DNA of 64,000 nucleotides from Aquimarina sp. Aq107 (GCF_943733665.1 NZ_OX030782.1:1948501-2012500), one strand, 5' to 3'. Shown: positions 1 to 9,063, counted from the first letter of the stretch. Notes: generated by a model not told the origin, from the letters alone. Numbers and translations are program-made.

Positions 1-569
1 CAGCCATATTTTCTTGTGCTAGTTGTACTACTAATAATATTAGCCCAGTTGTAGAAATCTTAGGACGTACCATTGGAATTAAGAAAGCAATATTAAATAC
101 AATTCATGCATATACGGCTTCTCAAACTTTGGTTGATTCGCCATCAAAGAAAAACCCCAGGATGGGTAGAGCAGGTGCAGTTAATCTTACACCAACTTCG
201 ACAGGAGCAGCAATTGCAACAACAAAAGCGTTGCCACAATTCGAAGGTAAATTCGATGGTATAGCTGTTAGAACTCCTGTACCTGTTGGTTCCGTAAGCG
301 ATGTGACATTTATATCCGAAAGAAACACTACTGCTGAAGAAATTAATGAAATACTTTTAAAAGAAGCTAAAACCGATAGATATCTTAAAGTTTTGGATGT
401 TACCTATGAACCTATCGTTTCTTCTGATATACAAATGAATCCTTTTGCTTCTACTGTGGATGCATCTATGACAAGAGTAGTAGATGGTGATTTGGTTAAA
501 ATTATGATCTGGTATGATAATGAGTGGGGTTTTACCAATCAAATGATTAGACAAATTTTAGAACTATAA
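1..569 (+). CDS. gap: glyceraldehyde-3-phosphate dehydrogenase, C-terminal part (5' end outside window)
   Basis: The open frame enters from the left edge (first full codon at base 3) and ends at 567-569. It encodes the catalytic half of GAPDH, the glycolytic/gluconeogenic enzyme converting glyceraldehyde-3-phosphate to 1,3-bisphosphoglycerate. SCASCTTNN at the start contains the active-site Cys (codon 24-26), followed by the conserved IHAYTASQ stretch with the catalytic-His region. The family signature WYDNEWGF lies near the C-terminus. The central GRAGAVNLTPTSTGAA and RTPVPVGSVSD segments deviate from the textbook glycolytic GapA sequence, so this may be a second, specialised GAPDH paralogue; that is inference. 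The NAD-binding Rossmann half is upstream of the window. Confidence 0.93.
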   Translation, partial: AIFSCASCTTNNISPVVEILGRTIGIKKAILNTIHAYTASQTLVDSPSKKNPRMGRAGAVNLTPTSTGAAIATTKALPQFEGKFDGIAVRTPVPVGSVSDVTFISERNTTAEEINEILLKEAKTDRYLKVLDVTYEPIVSSDIQMNPFASTVDASMTRVVDGDLVKIMIWYDNEWGFTNQMIRQILEL

Positions 570-709
570 TACGTTATGGAACAAAGTATATCCAAAATCT
601 TATGGTTTTGTTTGTAATAATTTTAACATAAACTAAGCTTTCGTATTATATTTTTGAGAATTCAATATCAAAAACTACTGATTATTAAGAATAAATACGA
701 AGCTTTAGC

Positions 710-2938
710 ATGAGATTTTGGATTACTGTACTTTTATTTAGTTTAGGACATCAAGTTTTTTCCCAAAAAAATACTACCGAAAAAAGGTCTTTTATTGTTG
801 GTACCACTTCAGAAAGTATAACAATTGATGGTAAGTTAGATGAAGCTATCTGGACAAAGTTAGAGCCTGCTAAAAATTTTACACAGTATTTCCCAAATGA
901 TTCTTTACCAGCTGCTGCGCAAACAGAAATATACATGTGTACAGACAAGAAAAATTTGTACATAGGAATTAAATGTTATGCTGCAGGAAATGATTGGGTA
1001 ATAGAATCCTTGCGTAGGGACTATCGTGCAGGAGGAAATGATAATATCACTTTACTATTCGATACTTTTGATGATCAAACCAATGCATTCTATTTTGGAA
1101 TTAATCCAGAAGGTGTTCTAAGAGAAGGAACTATAAGTAATGGAGGAAATGTTTTTCAGGATTTTTCTACTTCTTGGGACAATAAGTGGAGAGGGAATGC
1201 CAAAAAGTATGATGGCTATTACACGGCAGAACTAGAGATTCCTTTTAGCACTTTTAGATATCCAACGCCGTCTAAGAAATGGGGATTTACTTCTTATCGA
1301 TTTGACACACAGTCTAATGAAATAAGTACGTACCCAGGAACACCGCGAAATCAAGTTGTTTTCACGTTAGCATATCCCGCAGAGATGATTTGGGAAGAAG
1401 ATCTAGTCACTAAAAGTAGTGCGGTTTCTTTGATCCCATTTGTTTCTACAGGGATCAATAAGAACTATGAGGATAATCTACCAACGGATCAAATTTTTGA
1501 AGTAGGAGGTGATGCTAAAATTGCATTAACACCTGGTTTGAATTTAGATTTAACCGTAAATCCCGATTTTTCTCAGGTCGAAGTTGATGAACAAATAACC
1601 AACCTAGATCGTTTTGAAATTTTTTTTCCAGAACGAAGGCAATTTTTTCTTGAAAATGCTGATCTTTTTGGACAGTTTGGTTTTTCTAATATTAATCCAT
1701 TTTTCTCTAGACGTATTGGAGCAGGAGAAGATGTAGTTAATGAAGAATTGGTTCAGAATAGAATTTATGGAGGTCTTCGTATAAGTGGGAAGTTAGATCC
1801 GAAGACCAGAGTCGGTTTGCTAAACATGCAAACAGCTTCTAGTAAGTCGCAAGGAATTCCAGGAACAAATTTTGGTGTTGGAGTTATACAAAGAAAGATC
1901 GGAGTACGTTCTAATATTGGAATTATTGGTGTAAACAAACAAACTGTAAATTTTGACGAAAATCTAGATACCTTAGATATAAATCGGTATAATAGAATGA
2001 TAGGACTGGACTATAACTATTCTACTAAAAGTAATACTTGGTTTGGAAAAAGTTTTATTCACTCAACTTTCTCTCCTGATACCGATATGGCGATAGCACA
2101 AGGCACAACGTTGAATTATAATACTAGGAAATTTGGAGCATTATGGAAGCATGAATATGTCCACGAAGATTATAATGCAGAAGTTGGATTTACGCCTAGA
2201 ACCAATTATGTAAGAATTAGTCCTTCTGCAGAACTTAGGTATTATCCTCAAAATGATTTTTTAAATAACTATAGTTATGGCGCTGAGGCAGATGTCTTTT
2301 GGAGACCTGAATTTGGAAAAACGGATCATTTTTTTTCAGTTGGGTTAGGAGGGGAATTGACGCAAAGATCAAATTTCGGGTTTAATCTAAATCATAGTTA
2401 TGTATATCTTTTTGATCCATTTGATCCAACAGGTACTGATTCAATCGAGTTAGAAGCAGACCAAGATTTTTCTTGGGTAAGTTTTACTGGTAACTATCGT
2501 AGTGATAGAAGAAAAGTATTTAGTTGGAACATAAGTCCTTATATCGGAGAATATTTTAATGGTTGGAGATATGGTACTAGAGGTGGTTTTAATCTACGAT
2601 TTCAGCCCAAAGGATTTTTCTCTTTAAATTATGCGGTTAATGTGTTTGATTTACCTCACTTAGATGGTACACGAGAAACTTATTTAATTAGTCCTAGGAT
2701 AGATTACACGTTTTCTAAAAGTCTATTTACATCCGTTTTTGTGCAATATAATTCACAAGATAATAATACTAATATTAATGCCCGAATTCAATGGAGATTT
2801 GCCCCAGTGTCGGATTTAATTCTGGTTTATACAGATAATTATTTAACAGGAAATGTAGATGATCAGATGAACCGTTTTGCTTTTGATGTAAGAACTCGTT
2901 CCATAGTCTTAAAAATCACGTATTGGTTGAACTTGTGA
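710..2938 (+). CDS. DUF5916 outer-membrane protein with CBM9-like N-terminal domain
   Basis: 742 aa. Residues 1-18 are a signal peptide (MRFWITVLLFSLGHQVFSQ). Residues about 25-210 look like the carbohydrate-binding family 9-like beta sandwich: IDGKLDEAIW at the start, then FDTFDDQTNAFYFGINPEG. This is the architecture of the DUF5916 family of Bacteroidota, often annotated hydrolase or carbohydrate-binding protein. The rest is rich in alternating aromatic beta strands (NPDFSQVEVDEQ, ERRQFFLENADLF, terminal WRFAPVSDLILVYTDNY) and probably forms an outer-membrane barrel. The family's biochemical role is unknown to me. It stands alone, with about 140 bp to the gap gene upstream. Confidence 0.82.
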   Translation: MRFWITVLLFSLGHQVFSQKNTTEKRSFIVGTTSESITIDGKLDEAIWTKLEPAKNFTQYFPNDSLPAAAQTEIYMCTDKKNLYIGIKCYAAGNDWVIESLRRDYRAGGNDNITLLFDTFDDQTNAFYFGINPEGVLREGTISNGGNVFQDFSTSWDNKWRGNAKKYDGYYTAELEIPFSTFRYPTPSKKWGFTSYRFDTQSNEISTYPGTPRNQVVFTLAYPAEMIWEEDLVTKSSAVSLIPFVSTGINKNYEDNLPTDQIFEVGGDAKIALTPGLNLDLTVNPDFSQVEVDEQITNLDRFEIFFPERRQFFLENADLFGQFGFSNINPFFSRRIGAGEDVVNEELVQNRIYGGLRISGKLDPKTRVGLLNMQTASSKSQGIPGTNFGVGVIQRKIGVRSNIGIIGVNKQTVNFDENLDTLDINRYNRMIGLDYNYSTKSNTWFGKSFIHSTFSPDTDMAIAQGTTLNYNTRKFGALWKHEYVHEDYNAEVGFTPRTNYVRISPSAELRYYPQNDFLNNYSYGAEADVFWRPEFGKTDHFFSVGLGGELTQRSNFGFNLNHSYVYLFDPFDPTGTDSIELEADQDFSWVSFTGNYRSDRRKVFSWNISPYIGEYFNGWRYGTRGGFNLRFQPKGFFSLNYAVNVFDLPHLDGTRETYLISPRIDYTFSKSLFTSVFVQYNSQDNNTNINARIQWRFAPVSDLILVYTDNYLTGNVDDQMNRFAFDVRTRSIVLKITYWLNL

Positions 2939-2965
2939 AATAAATGATTATAAATCCTTGAACTT

Positions 2966-4045
2966 TTAATATTCCACAGGTATTCTAATAACAGTTTCTA
3001 CACCAGTATTGTTTTTTAGGTTTTTGAATGTGAAGTCAAAATTCTTATTATAAAGGGTAAATAATCTATCTTTTATATTTTTAATACCCATTCCTGAAGC
3101 TTCAATATCTTTTATGGCCTCTCCATCATTGGTAATGTTAATTAATAATTGATCATTCTTTTTCGAAATACTTAGTTTGACTCTAAGGTTTTCTACAGTA
3201 TAAGAATATCCATGCTTAAATGAATTTTCAATAATAGGTTGAATAATCATACTGGGAATTAAGGCATCTTCGATATCTTCTTCTATTTGAATATTCATTA
3301 TTAAATGATCAGAAAATCGTATTCTCATAATGTCTATATATTTATTTAATAATGATATCTCTTGATGTAAAGGGATTAAATTTTCATTTTTAATGATTAA
3401 AACTTCTCGTAATAAATCTCCTAAAAAAACAATCATATCCTGTGCTTTTTTTTGATCTTCTATGATTAAAGCGGAAATACTGTTTAGCGTATTAAAAAGA
3501 AAATGAGGGTTTAGTTGAGATTTTAACGCCTCCATTTTAAAATTAATAAGCTGTTCTGATAATTGTGCTTTTTGCACCTCCATTTTACTGGTTCTATTGA
3601 TGTAATAATAAGAATAGATGATACTTACGAAACCTACATAACCTAGAAAATCACGCCCTGAAGAATGCACTAGTTCAGATATGATTTCATTTTTAGATAA
3701 GGGAGTAGTAGTATTTTCAGTAATTATTAAATAGATGACTCCTGATAAAGTAACAAGTAATCCATAAATCCACGATAATACGAAATGGATGGCAATGATA
3801 AATATCCACCTATAGTTTCGATTAATCATAATTTTAGTTACTATAAGAATAATGAAAACGATAGGAGTAATGATAATTGTTGTAGGGATTAATTGTTCAA
3901 TGATTATGCGGAACCATTCGGTATTTTCAATAGCTCTACCTTCAAGATAATTTAAAAAAAATTCCTGTAGTATTGTCACTGTTTTGTATCCACTGACGTA
4001 CCCCATAAGGATTAAGAATAGTTTTCTATCTATTATTTTTTTCAA
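2966..4045 (-). CDS. LytS/YpdA-type sensor histidine kinase
   Basis: 359 aa membrane histidine kinase. The first ~150 residues contain about four hydrophobic segments (for example TTIIITPIVFIILIVTKIMI). They are followed by the His_kinase motif LNPHFLFNTLNSIS with the phospho-acceptor His, then an HATPase with IQPIIENSFKHGY (N box) and GMGIKNIKDRL (G box). It would autophosphorylate and pass phosphate to the LytTR regulator encoded immediately upstream. Start choice: the only start joining the previous gene is a TTG that directly abuts the regulator's TAA stop with no intervening base, so translational coupling is likely. Signal sensed is unknown; no extracellular sensor domain is visible. 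Confidence 0.9.
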   Translation of the reverse strand: MKKIIDRKLFLILMGYVSGYKTVTILQEFFLNYLEGRAIENTEWFRIIIEQLIPTTIIITPIVFIILIVTKIMINRNYRWIFIIAIHFVLSWIYGLLVTLSGVIYLIITENTTTPLSKNEIISELVHSSGRDFLGYVGFVSIIYSYYYINRTSKMEVQKAQLSEQLINFKMEALKSQLNPHFLFNTLNSISALIIEDQKKAQDMIVFLGDLLREVLIIKNENLIPLHQEISLLNKYIDIMRIRFSDHLIMNIQIEEDIEDALIPSMIIQPIIENSFKHGYSYTVENLRVKLSISKKNDQLLINITNDGEAIKDIEASGMGIKNIKDRLFTLYNKNFDFTFKNLKNNTGVETVIRIPVEY

Positions 4046-4807
4046 TTATACTCCCATTTTGGTTAAAAACTCTTTCTTATAACTTTTACTAATTCTAAAC
4101 TGATTACTGTCTTTCATTTTTACATGAATCGCTCCGTAGCTTGAGTTTATAAGTTCCTTCATAAAATCAATATTGATAATTGTAGATCGATGAATTCTTA
4201 TAAAATGTTCTGGATTTAATATATTAAGTAGGTTTTGTAGAGATTCTCTAAGAAGATACTTCTTACTTTCTGTATATATTTCTGCATAATAGTTAGACGC
4301 AGTTATATATATAATTTCATTTAGAGGAATAAATATAGTTCTGTTCCTTAATGGAATAGGAAGTTTTTTGATAGGGTTTTTATCTGCAATACGAACATGA
4401 CTCATTAGGTTATTTACTTTTTTTTGGAGCTGAGAAGTGTCTTTTTTATGAAAAGCTTCAATAGCTTTATTGACAGATACATAAAACCGGTCTTCATTAA
4501 AGGGTTTTAATAAATAATCAAAAGCAAAAAAATTAAAAGCTTTTAGTGCATAAGCGTCAAAGGCAGTTACAAATATTATCATAGGAGCTTTTACTGAAAT
4601 TCTCTCTAGAATATCAAAACCGGTCATATCTTTTAGTTTTATATCTAAAAAAATAAGATTAGGTTTTAATTTGTCGATCATTAAAATAGCTTCCTTTCCA
4701 GTTTTACATATACCAATGACATTAATCATGGGTTCTGTTCTAAGTAAGTTATTAATTAAATTCCTTGCTAAAGGTTCATCATCAATTATTAAAGCTGAAA
4801 TTTTCAT
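4046..4807 (-). CDS. LytTR-family response regulator
   Basis: 253 aa. The receiver domain spans residues 1-120: acidic pair IIDDEP near the N-terminus, phospho-acceptor D55 in LIFLDIKLKDM, conserved Thr/Ala in FVTAFDAYALKAF, and Lys in LLKPF. The C-terminal LytTR DNA-binding domain (about 150-250) contains LRESLQNLLN and FIRIHRSTIINIDFM, typical of the AlgR/AgrA/LytR fold. It is first gene of a two-gene operon with the abutting histidine kinase. Opposite it, 225 bp away, starts the T9SS beta-propeller gene. The three direct repeats in that gap are a plausible binding site for this regulator, because LytTR domains bind direct repeats spaced about two helical turns. Confidence 0.92.
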   Translation of the reverse strand: MKISALIIDDEPLARNLINNLLRTEPMINVIGICKTGKEAILMIDKLKPNLIFLDIKLKDMTGFDILERISVKAPMIIFVTAFDAYALKAFNFFAFDYLLKPFNEDRFYVSVNKAIEAFHKKDTSQLQKKVNNLMSHVRIADKNPIKKLPIPLRNRTIFIPLNEIIYITASNYYAEIYTESKKYLLRESLQNLLNILNPEHFIRIHRSTIINIDFMKELINSSYGAIHVKMKDSNQFRISKSYKKEFLTKMGV

Positions 4808-4888
4808 TTCTCAGGTATATCTTCATTTTTGTTATGCGCTTATGGAACAATTTAAACAAAAAATGTATGTTAATCGCTTATTAATTGC

Positions 4889-4942
4889 ATTCACATCAAA
4901 ATATGAGGTATTCACTTCAAAAAAAAGGCAATCTACTTCAAA
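4889..4942. promoter_or_regulatory. three 12-bp direct repeats at exact 21-bp spacing (putative LytTR operator)
   Basis: ATTCACATCAAA (4889-4900), ATTCACTTCAAA (4910-4921) and ATCTACTTCAAA (4931-4942) begin exactly 21 bp apart, two helical turns. They lie in the divergent gap between the LytTR regulator gene and the beta-propeller gene, about 90 bp from each start codon. Known LytTR sites are direct repeats with this kind of spacing; assignment to this regulator is inference. Confidence 0.5.
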
Positions 4943-5032
4943 GTGATATAGAGATATCACAAAAACAAATAATTTTAAATTGAAATAACGAAAACACATC
5001 ATCTATTTATTTAATTTAAAAAGAACAAAAAA

Positions 5033-6163
5033 ATGAGAAAACTATATGTTTTAATATTAGTTATAGTATCATCGGTAGTCTATTGTCAAGAGGTGACTAC
5101 AGTTTTAGATTCTCCGGATGCGGTTGTAGATGATGCTTTGGCTTTAGATTTCAGAGGTAATTTATATGGTTCTAATTTTTTTGGAGATTCAGTCTATAAA
5201 ATTTCACGATCAGGAGAAGTAAGTGTATTTGTTTCTGGATTGGCTAATCCTAATGGATTGGCTTTTGATCGTCAGGGCAATCTTTTCATAGCAGAATTTA
5301 GTGCATCCGTTATTCATAAATATGATAAGGAAGGGAATTTGCTAAAAAGCTTTCCTGTAGATGGTATACCTTCTGGAATGATTCAATCAAGGTTAAGAAA
5401 TTCGATTATTTTTACTGATGTACGTAATAATGGAATCAAAGAGTTATTGCCTGATGGAACAGTTAAGGTATTATATACAGGAGAACCACTTAATGCTCCA
5501 GTAGGTTTAGCTTTTGATCGAAGAGGAGTGCTATATATTGGTAACTTTAATGATCGAAAAATATATAAATTAAATACTAGAAGTGAAGAATTAGAATATA
5601 TTGCCACAGTTCCTGATTCTGGAACAGATTTTCCTTTCTTAGGGTTTATCGCTTATGCAAATGGTTCACTTTTTGGTACCAATTATGGAGAGCACAAAAT
5701 TTATAAAATCAATCCTAGAAAAATTGATGATGTTTCCGTTTTCGCAGGAAGTGTTAACGGAGATATGGATGGAGATATTTCCGAGGCTACCTTTTCTTAT
5801 CCAGCAGGGATTATAGCTAATAGAACAGGGACTGCATTATATGTTTCTGAACTTAGTGGATTAGGGAATATAAGAAAGATATCAAGCAGACCCTATTTTC
5901 CTCGACGTAATTTTAGTGTAGAAATATTACAAAATCCTGTAAAAGATATACTTGATCTGAAATTCAATTCAAAAAACGAAGGAATTATAAATATTCGAAT
6001 TTATAGTCTGTTAAAAGGTGATTTGATTTTGGAAAGCCAGCAATTTATGGAAAAAGAAGTGTTTAAAATTCAAATTAATATAGAAGATTTTAGAAGAGGA
6101 GGATATATTTTAAAGGCAGAAAAGAACGGGAATATTAGAAGTGAAATTTTCATAAAAAATTAA
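5033..6163 (+). CDS. secreted NHL/SMP-30-like beta-propeller with T9SS sorting domain
   Basis: 376 aa. Signal peptide MRKLYVLILVIVSSVVYCQ. Residues about 30-290 carry repeated strands of the NHL/SMP-30 type: GLAFDRQGNLFIAEF, GLAFDRRGVLYIGNFND, IANRTGTALYVSEL, each about 40-45 residues apart, so a six-bladed propeller is likely. The last ~75 residues (VEILQNPVKDILDLKFNS, then IRIYSLLKGDLI, ending RSEIFIKN) match the pattern of a type IX secretion C-terminal domain, so the protein is exported and possibly anchored at the surface. Substrate is unknown. It is divergent from a LytTR two-component system with repeats in the shared gap, which suggests it is the regulated target. Confidence 0.83.
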   Translation: MRKLYVLILVIVSSVVYCQEVTTVLDSPDAVVDDALALDFRGNLYGSNFFGDSVYKISRSGEVSVFVSGLANPNGLAFDRQGNLFIAEFSASVIHKYDKEGNLLKSFPVDGIPSGMIQSRLRNSIIFTDVRNNGIKELLPDGTVKVLYTGEPLNAPVGLAFDRRGVLYIGNFNDRKIYKLNTRSEELEYIATVPDSGTDFPFLGFIAYANGSLFGTNYGEHKIYKINPRKIDDVSVFAGSVNGDMDGDISEATFSYPAGIIANRTGTALYVSELSGLGNIRKISSRPYFPRRNFSVEILQNPVKDILDLKFNSKNEGIINIRIYSLLKGDLILESQQFMEKEVFKIQINIEDFRRGGYILKAEKNGNIRSEIFIKN

Positions 6164-6190
6164 AAATAAGACGAGTAGTTTATAAAATTG

Positions 6191-6229
6191 AAATAGGAAT
6201 ATGTCATAAAATAAAACATATTCCTATTT
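6191..6229. terminator. bidirectional terminator between convergent genes
   Basis: A 14-bp perfect stem, AAATAGGAATATGT at 6191-6204 pairing with 6216-6229, followed by T residues on the plus strand and preceded by A residues. It sits between two convergent genes and can serve both. Confidence 0.75.
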
Positions 6230-6243
6230 TTAATTTCAATATT

Positions 6244-6993
6244 CTAAATCTGACTTAACCCTCCATCAACTTCTAATTCTACACCGTTAATGTAAGAAGC
6301 ATCGTCAGAAGCTAAAAATAGTGCAGACTTGGCAATTTCATCAGAGCTTCCGAAACGTCCTAAAGGAACTTGTTCAGCGAATCCTTTTCCCATTTCTTCT
6401 ACAACATCTTCTGGTAATCCCATCTTGCCATAAAGAGGTGTTTCAATAGGTCCAGGAGCTATTGCATTTACTCTAATACCTCTTGATTTCACTTCGGATG
6501 TCAAAACTCTCTGATATGCACGTAATGCACCTTTTGATGCTGAATATATGCCTAATCCATCAAATCCTTTTTGATGAACAACAGAATTTGTAAATAGAAT
6601 TGTCCCTCCATCATTGATATGGGGTAAAGCTTCTTTAGTAGCGATGATCGGACCTTTTACGTTTATATCAAAAATGTTGTTATAATGTTCTTCTGTAACA
6701 TCAGTGGTTGGAGTAGGAGTTGCAATTCCAGCATTTAAAAATAATATGTCAATTTTTCCATATTTGTTGGTTGCTTCTTCTATAAGCCTTTTATTATCTG
6801 CAGCGATACTAACATCCGCTTTGACCGTTATAAAGTCTCCTTTTAGTTCTTTCGCTACTTCATCAAGAGCTTCTTGTCTTCTTCCAGAGACTACTACTTT
6901 GGCACCTTCTTGAAGATATAACTTAGCAGTTGCTAAGCCAATTCCACTATTAGCTCCTGTAATTACTGCTACTTTGTTGTTTAATTTACTCAT
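6244..6993 (-). CDS. short-chain dehydrogenase/reductase (SDR)
   Basis: 249 aa, the usual length for a classical SDR. Visible motifs in order: cofactor loop TGANSGIGLATA (residues ~12-23), a basic residue after the second strand (VVVSGRRQEAL), which favours NADP(H), the NAG motif (LFLNAGIA), catalytic Ser region FTNSVVHQ, YSASKGA with the catalytic Tyr and Lys, and PGPIETPLYG. It reduces or oxidises an unknown carbonyl/alcohol in the cytoplasm. The gene is directly downstream of a TetR regulator on the same strand. A near-identical 16-bp palindrome stands before each of the two genes, so the SDR is probably controlled by that regulator. Confidence 0.92.
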   Translation of the reverse strand: MSKLNNKVAVITGANSGIGLATAKLYLQEGAKVVVSGRRQEALDEVAKELKGDFITVKADVSIAADNKRLIEEATNKYGKIDILFLNAGIATPTPTTDVTEEHYNNIFDINVKGPIIATKEALPHINDGGTILFTNSVVHQKGFDGLGIYSASKGALRAYQRVLTSEVKSRGIRVNAIAPGPIETPLYGKMGLPEDVVEEMGKGFAEQVPLGRFGSSDEIAKSALFLASDDASYINGVELEVDGGLSQI

Positions 6994-7011
6994 TTTATAT
7001 GTGTTTTTATT

Positions 7012-7027
7012 TGAAATAATCGTTTCA
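7012..7027. promoter_or_regulatory. TetR-type operator copy upstream of the SDR gene
   Basis: TGAAATAATCGTTTCA, an imperfect palindrome 18 bp before the SDR start codon. It matches the site before the tetR gene (7636-7651) at 15 of 16 positions. Binding by the neighbouring TetR protein is inferred. Confidence 0.6.
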
Positions 7028-7046
7028 AATTAAGTTAAAAAAAATA

Positions 7047-7628
7047 TTAATATAGTACCGTTAGTACCGTTTTGATTAAATTTCTAAGTTCACTTTCATT
7101 CGAATTTAGGATTCCTGTCATTCTTAAACCTTGGATGGATGAATATAAATATAAAGCATATTGTCCAGCAGTTTGTTTTTCGTTAAAAACTTTTTCCATT
7201 TGACCGTTATGCACAACATCTTCTAAAAGCGCAATCATTTGTTCCTGATTTTGCTCCATAAAAGACTGTATTAATGGTTCTTGATTGGACATTTCTGATT
7301 TACAGTTTACGATTAAACAACCTTTACGATCTTTGTCTTTTATGATATCTTTTAAATACCATTCGAAAATTGAGAGTATTGTATCAGAAGCGTTGTGAGT
7401 ATTTACAATTTCTTTACTCATATTCTTGTTACCTGCATTTTGGTAAAAAGAAAGTACTTGCATAAACATTCCTAATTTACTTCCAAAAGAATTATAGATA
7501 CTTGATCGATTAAGATTAGTAGCATCTACCAAATCTTGCATAGAAGTCCCGTTGTATCCCTTTTTATGGAATATTTCGGTTGCTTTTTGCAGTACATTGG
7601 TTCTATCGAAAGTTTCTACTTTTGGCAT
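7047..7628 (-). CDS. TetR/AcrR family transcriptional regulator
   Basis: 193 aa. The N-terminal HTH is clear: VLQKATEIFHKKGYNGTSMQDLVDATNLNRSSIYNSFGSK is spread over residues ~12-51, with GYNGTSM and SSIYNSFGSK as the family hallmarks. The C-terminal ligand-binding half resembles TetR_C domains with a KGCLIVN motif, found in regulators of SDR or transporter genes. It is co-oriented with the SDR gene 53 bp downstream, and each gene is preceded by the same TGAAAT.ATCGTTTCA palindrome. Autorepression together with SDR repression, relieved by an unknown electrophile or other ligand, is the likely mode. Confidence 0.9.
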   Translation of the reverse strand: MPKVETFDRTNVLQKATEIFHKKGYNGTSMQDLVDATNLNRSSIYNSFGSKLGMFMQVLSFYQNAGNKNMSKEIVNTHNASDTILSIFEWYLKDIIKDKDRKGCLIVNCKSEMSNQEPLIQSFMEQNQEQMIALLEDVVHNGQMEKVFNEKQTAGQYALYLYSSIQGLRMTGILNSNESELRNLIKTVLTVLY

Positions 7629-7635
7629 ATTTTAA

Positions 7636-7651
7636 TGAAATGATCGTTTCA
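7636..7651. promoter_or_regulatory. TetR-type operator copy upstream of tetR
   Basis: TGAAATGATCGTTTCA, 8 bp upstream of the TetR start codon. It is palindromic apart from the centre and one pair, and it repeats the 7012-7027 site. This is the standard layout for autoregulation. Confidence 0.6.
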
Positions 7652-7708
7652 AAATTAATTATAACCTAATTATAATACTGTTATAAAAATACTAAATTTT
7701 AAAATTAT

Positions 7709-8236
7709 TTATAAAACGAGCTTCATCATTATGTCGGTTTGTTTGTCAGTACCTAGCATAAAACTATGTTTGTCAAAGGTTTCAAATCCATTTCGTTCAT
7801 AAAACCTTATCGCATCTGTGTTCTCGTCCCAAACTCCCAACCATATAAAATCTTTCTTCTGACGTTTTGCAATTAGGATAATAGTATCAAACAATTGCTG
7901 TCCAATACCTTTACCTTGATACTCCTTTACAACATAAATACGTTCTATTTCTATTGATTCTCCTTTTATGAGTTCAGTTTGAGCTTTACCAGTGTTTAAC
8001 TTAAAATAGCCGATAATTTCTCCTTTGTGCAGTGCAAAGAAGAATTGAGATTCTGGATTGAGAATTTCACTTGTGATTTTTTCTAAAGTAAAACTTTGAT
8101 TTAAGTAATAATCTATGTTTTCGGGAGTATTATGAGGAGGGCCAAAGGCATCATAAAAGGTTTGGCGACCAATTTCTAGAAGTTTACGACTATCCTTAGG
8201 GAGAACATTTATTATTTTTAGTTCTAGAGGTGTCAT
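7709..8236 (-). CDS. GNAT family N-acetyltransferase
   Basis: 175 aa. The acetyl-CoA-binding motif A is seen as IERIYVVKEYQGKGIGQQLF (Q/RxxGxG/A loop QGKGIG), followed by motif B FIWLGVWDENTDAIRFYERNGF. It would transfer acetyl from acetyl-CoA to a small molecule, peptide or protein N-terminus; the substrate cannot be read from sequence. The N-terminal PHNTPENIDYYL segment is typical of the subgroup related to Bacillus PaiA-like acetyltransferases (inference). It lies 11 bp downstream of the NlpC/P60 gene on the same strand, so the two are probably cotranscribed. Confidence 0.9.
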   Translation of the reverse strand: MTPLELKIINVLPKDSRKLLEIGRQTFYDAFGPPHNTPENIDYYLNQSFTLEKITSEILNPESQFFFALHKGEIIGYFKLNTGKAQTELIKGESIEIERIYVVKEYQGKGIGQQLFDTIILIAKRQKKDFIWLGVWDENTDAIRFYERNGFETFDKHSFMLGTDKQTDIMMKLVL

Positions 8237-8247
8237 TATTATAGATT

Positions 8248-8997
8248 TTAAACTATTCGTTTAATAACTCTTAATTTATGAGTATATAGTCGTTTTTCTC
8301 CATTAAAAATTCCAGTGTGATCTATACGATCCACGCGCACTTTGCCGTGTGCGTGGATAATATAGTTATCTTTCATAATAATACCTACATGAGTAATTGC
8401 TCCTTCTTCATTATCAAAAAAGGCCAAATCACCAGGCTCACTTTCTTCTATAAAGCTTAAAGGATCTCCTTGTGTTGCTTGCAAAGAAGCATCACGTAAT
8501 AATTTGTATCCATTTAATTTATAGACCATTTGTGTAAAACCACTACAGTCAATACCAAAATTGGTCTTACCACCCCATAGATAAGGTGCATTAAGGAATA
8601 GATAAGCAGTTTCTACCAGTTTTTCTTTAGATTGTATTTCTGTAATCCTATTACCATCATATTGATGTTTAAAAAAATCTAGCGCTCCTAAAGAGGATCC
8701 CAAAGCAATTGGCATCAATTGATTGTCTTCACAACTAACAAAATCAATTAAGTCTGCACTGACATCCAACGATTTGGTGTTAAACTCTTTGTATCGGTCC
8801 TCAGTGATTTCTATATATTGTTTATTATCGATCCAGCCTTCATATGTGTCAAATGCTAAACGGATTCGACTCCATTTTTTTCGTTTTTCTAAAACTTTAA
8901 AGTGTTCACCATACAGAACTTGTGATACCATTTCACTTGGATCATTGGGTTCAAAACGTAATGGCACAATACTAAGATTGCAAATACCGTATAGCAT
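8248..8997 (-). CDS. C40 (NlpC/P60) peptidoglycan hydrolase with SH3-like domain
   Basis: 249 aa. Residues ~1-70 form an SH3-like module (VLYGEHFKVLEKRKKWSRIR, YEGWIDNKQY). Residues ~115-245 are NlpC/P60 with the catalytic Cys in FGIDCSGFTQMVYK, the His in AITHVGIIM, and the third polar/His residue in YIIHAHGKVRVD. Such enzymes cut gamma-D-Glu-diaminoacid bonds in cell-wall peptides. No signal peptide is visible at the chosen start, so it may be a cytoplasmic muropeptide-recycling endopeptidase like YkfC rather than a secreted one; that is inference. It precedes the GNAT gene on the same strand. Confidence 0.9.
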   Translation of the reverse strand: MLYGICNLSIVPLRFEPNDPSEMVSQVLYGEHFKVLEKRKKWSRIRLAFDTYEGWIDNKQYIEITEDRYKEFNTKSLDVSADLIDFVSCEDNQLMPIALGSSLGALDFFKHQYDGNRITEIQSKEKLVETAYLFLNAPYLWGGKTNFGIDCSGFTQMVYKLNGYKLLRDASLQATQGDPLSFIEESEPGDLAFFDNEEGAITHVGIIMKDNYIIHAHGKVRVDRIDHTGIFNGEKRLYTHKLRVIKRIV

Positions 8998-9063
8998 GAA
9001 TATTTATAGCTACTATATATTAGACATTTAATAAATTTGGATTGCTAATCCTTTTAATTTGTG

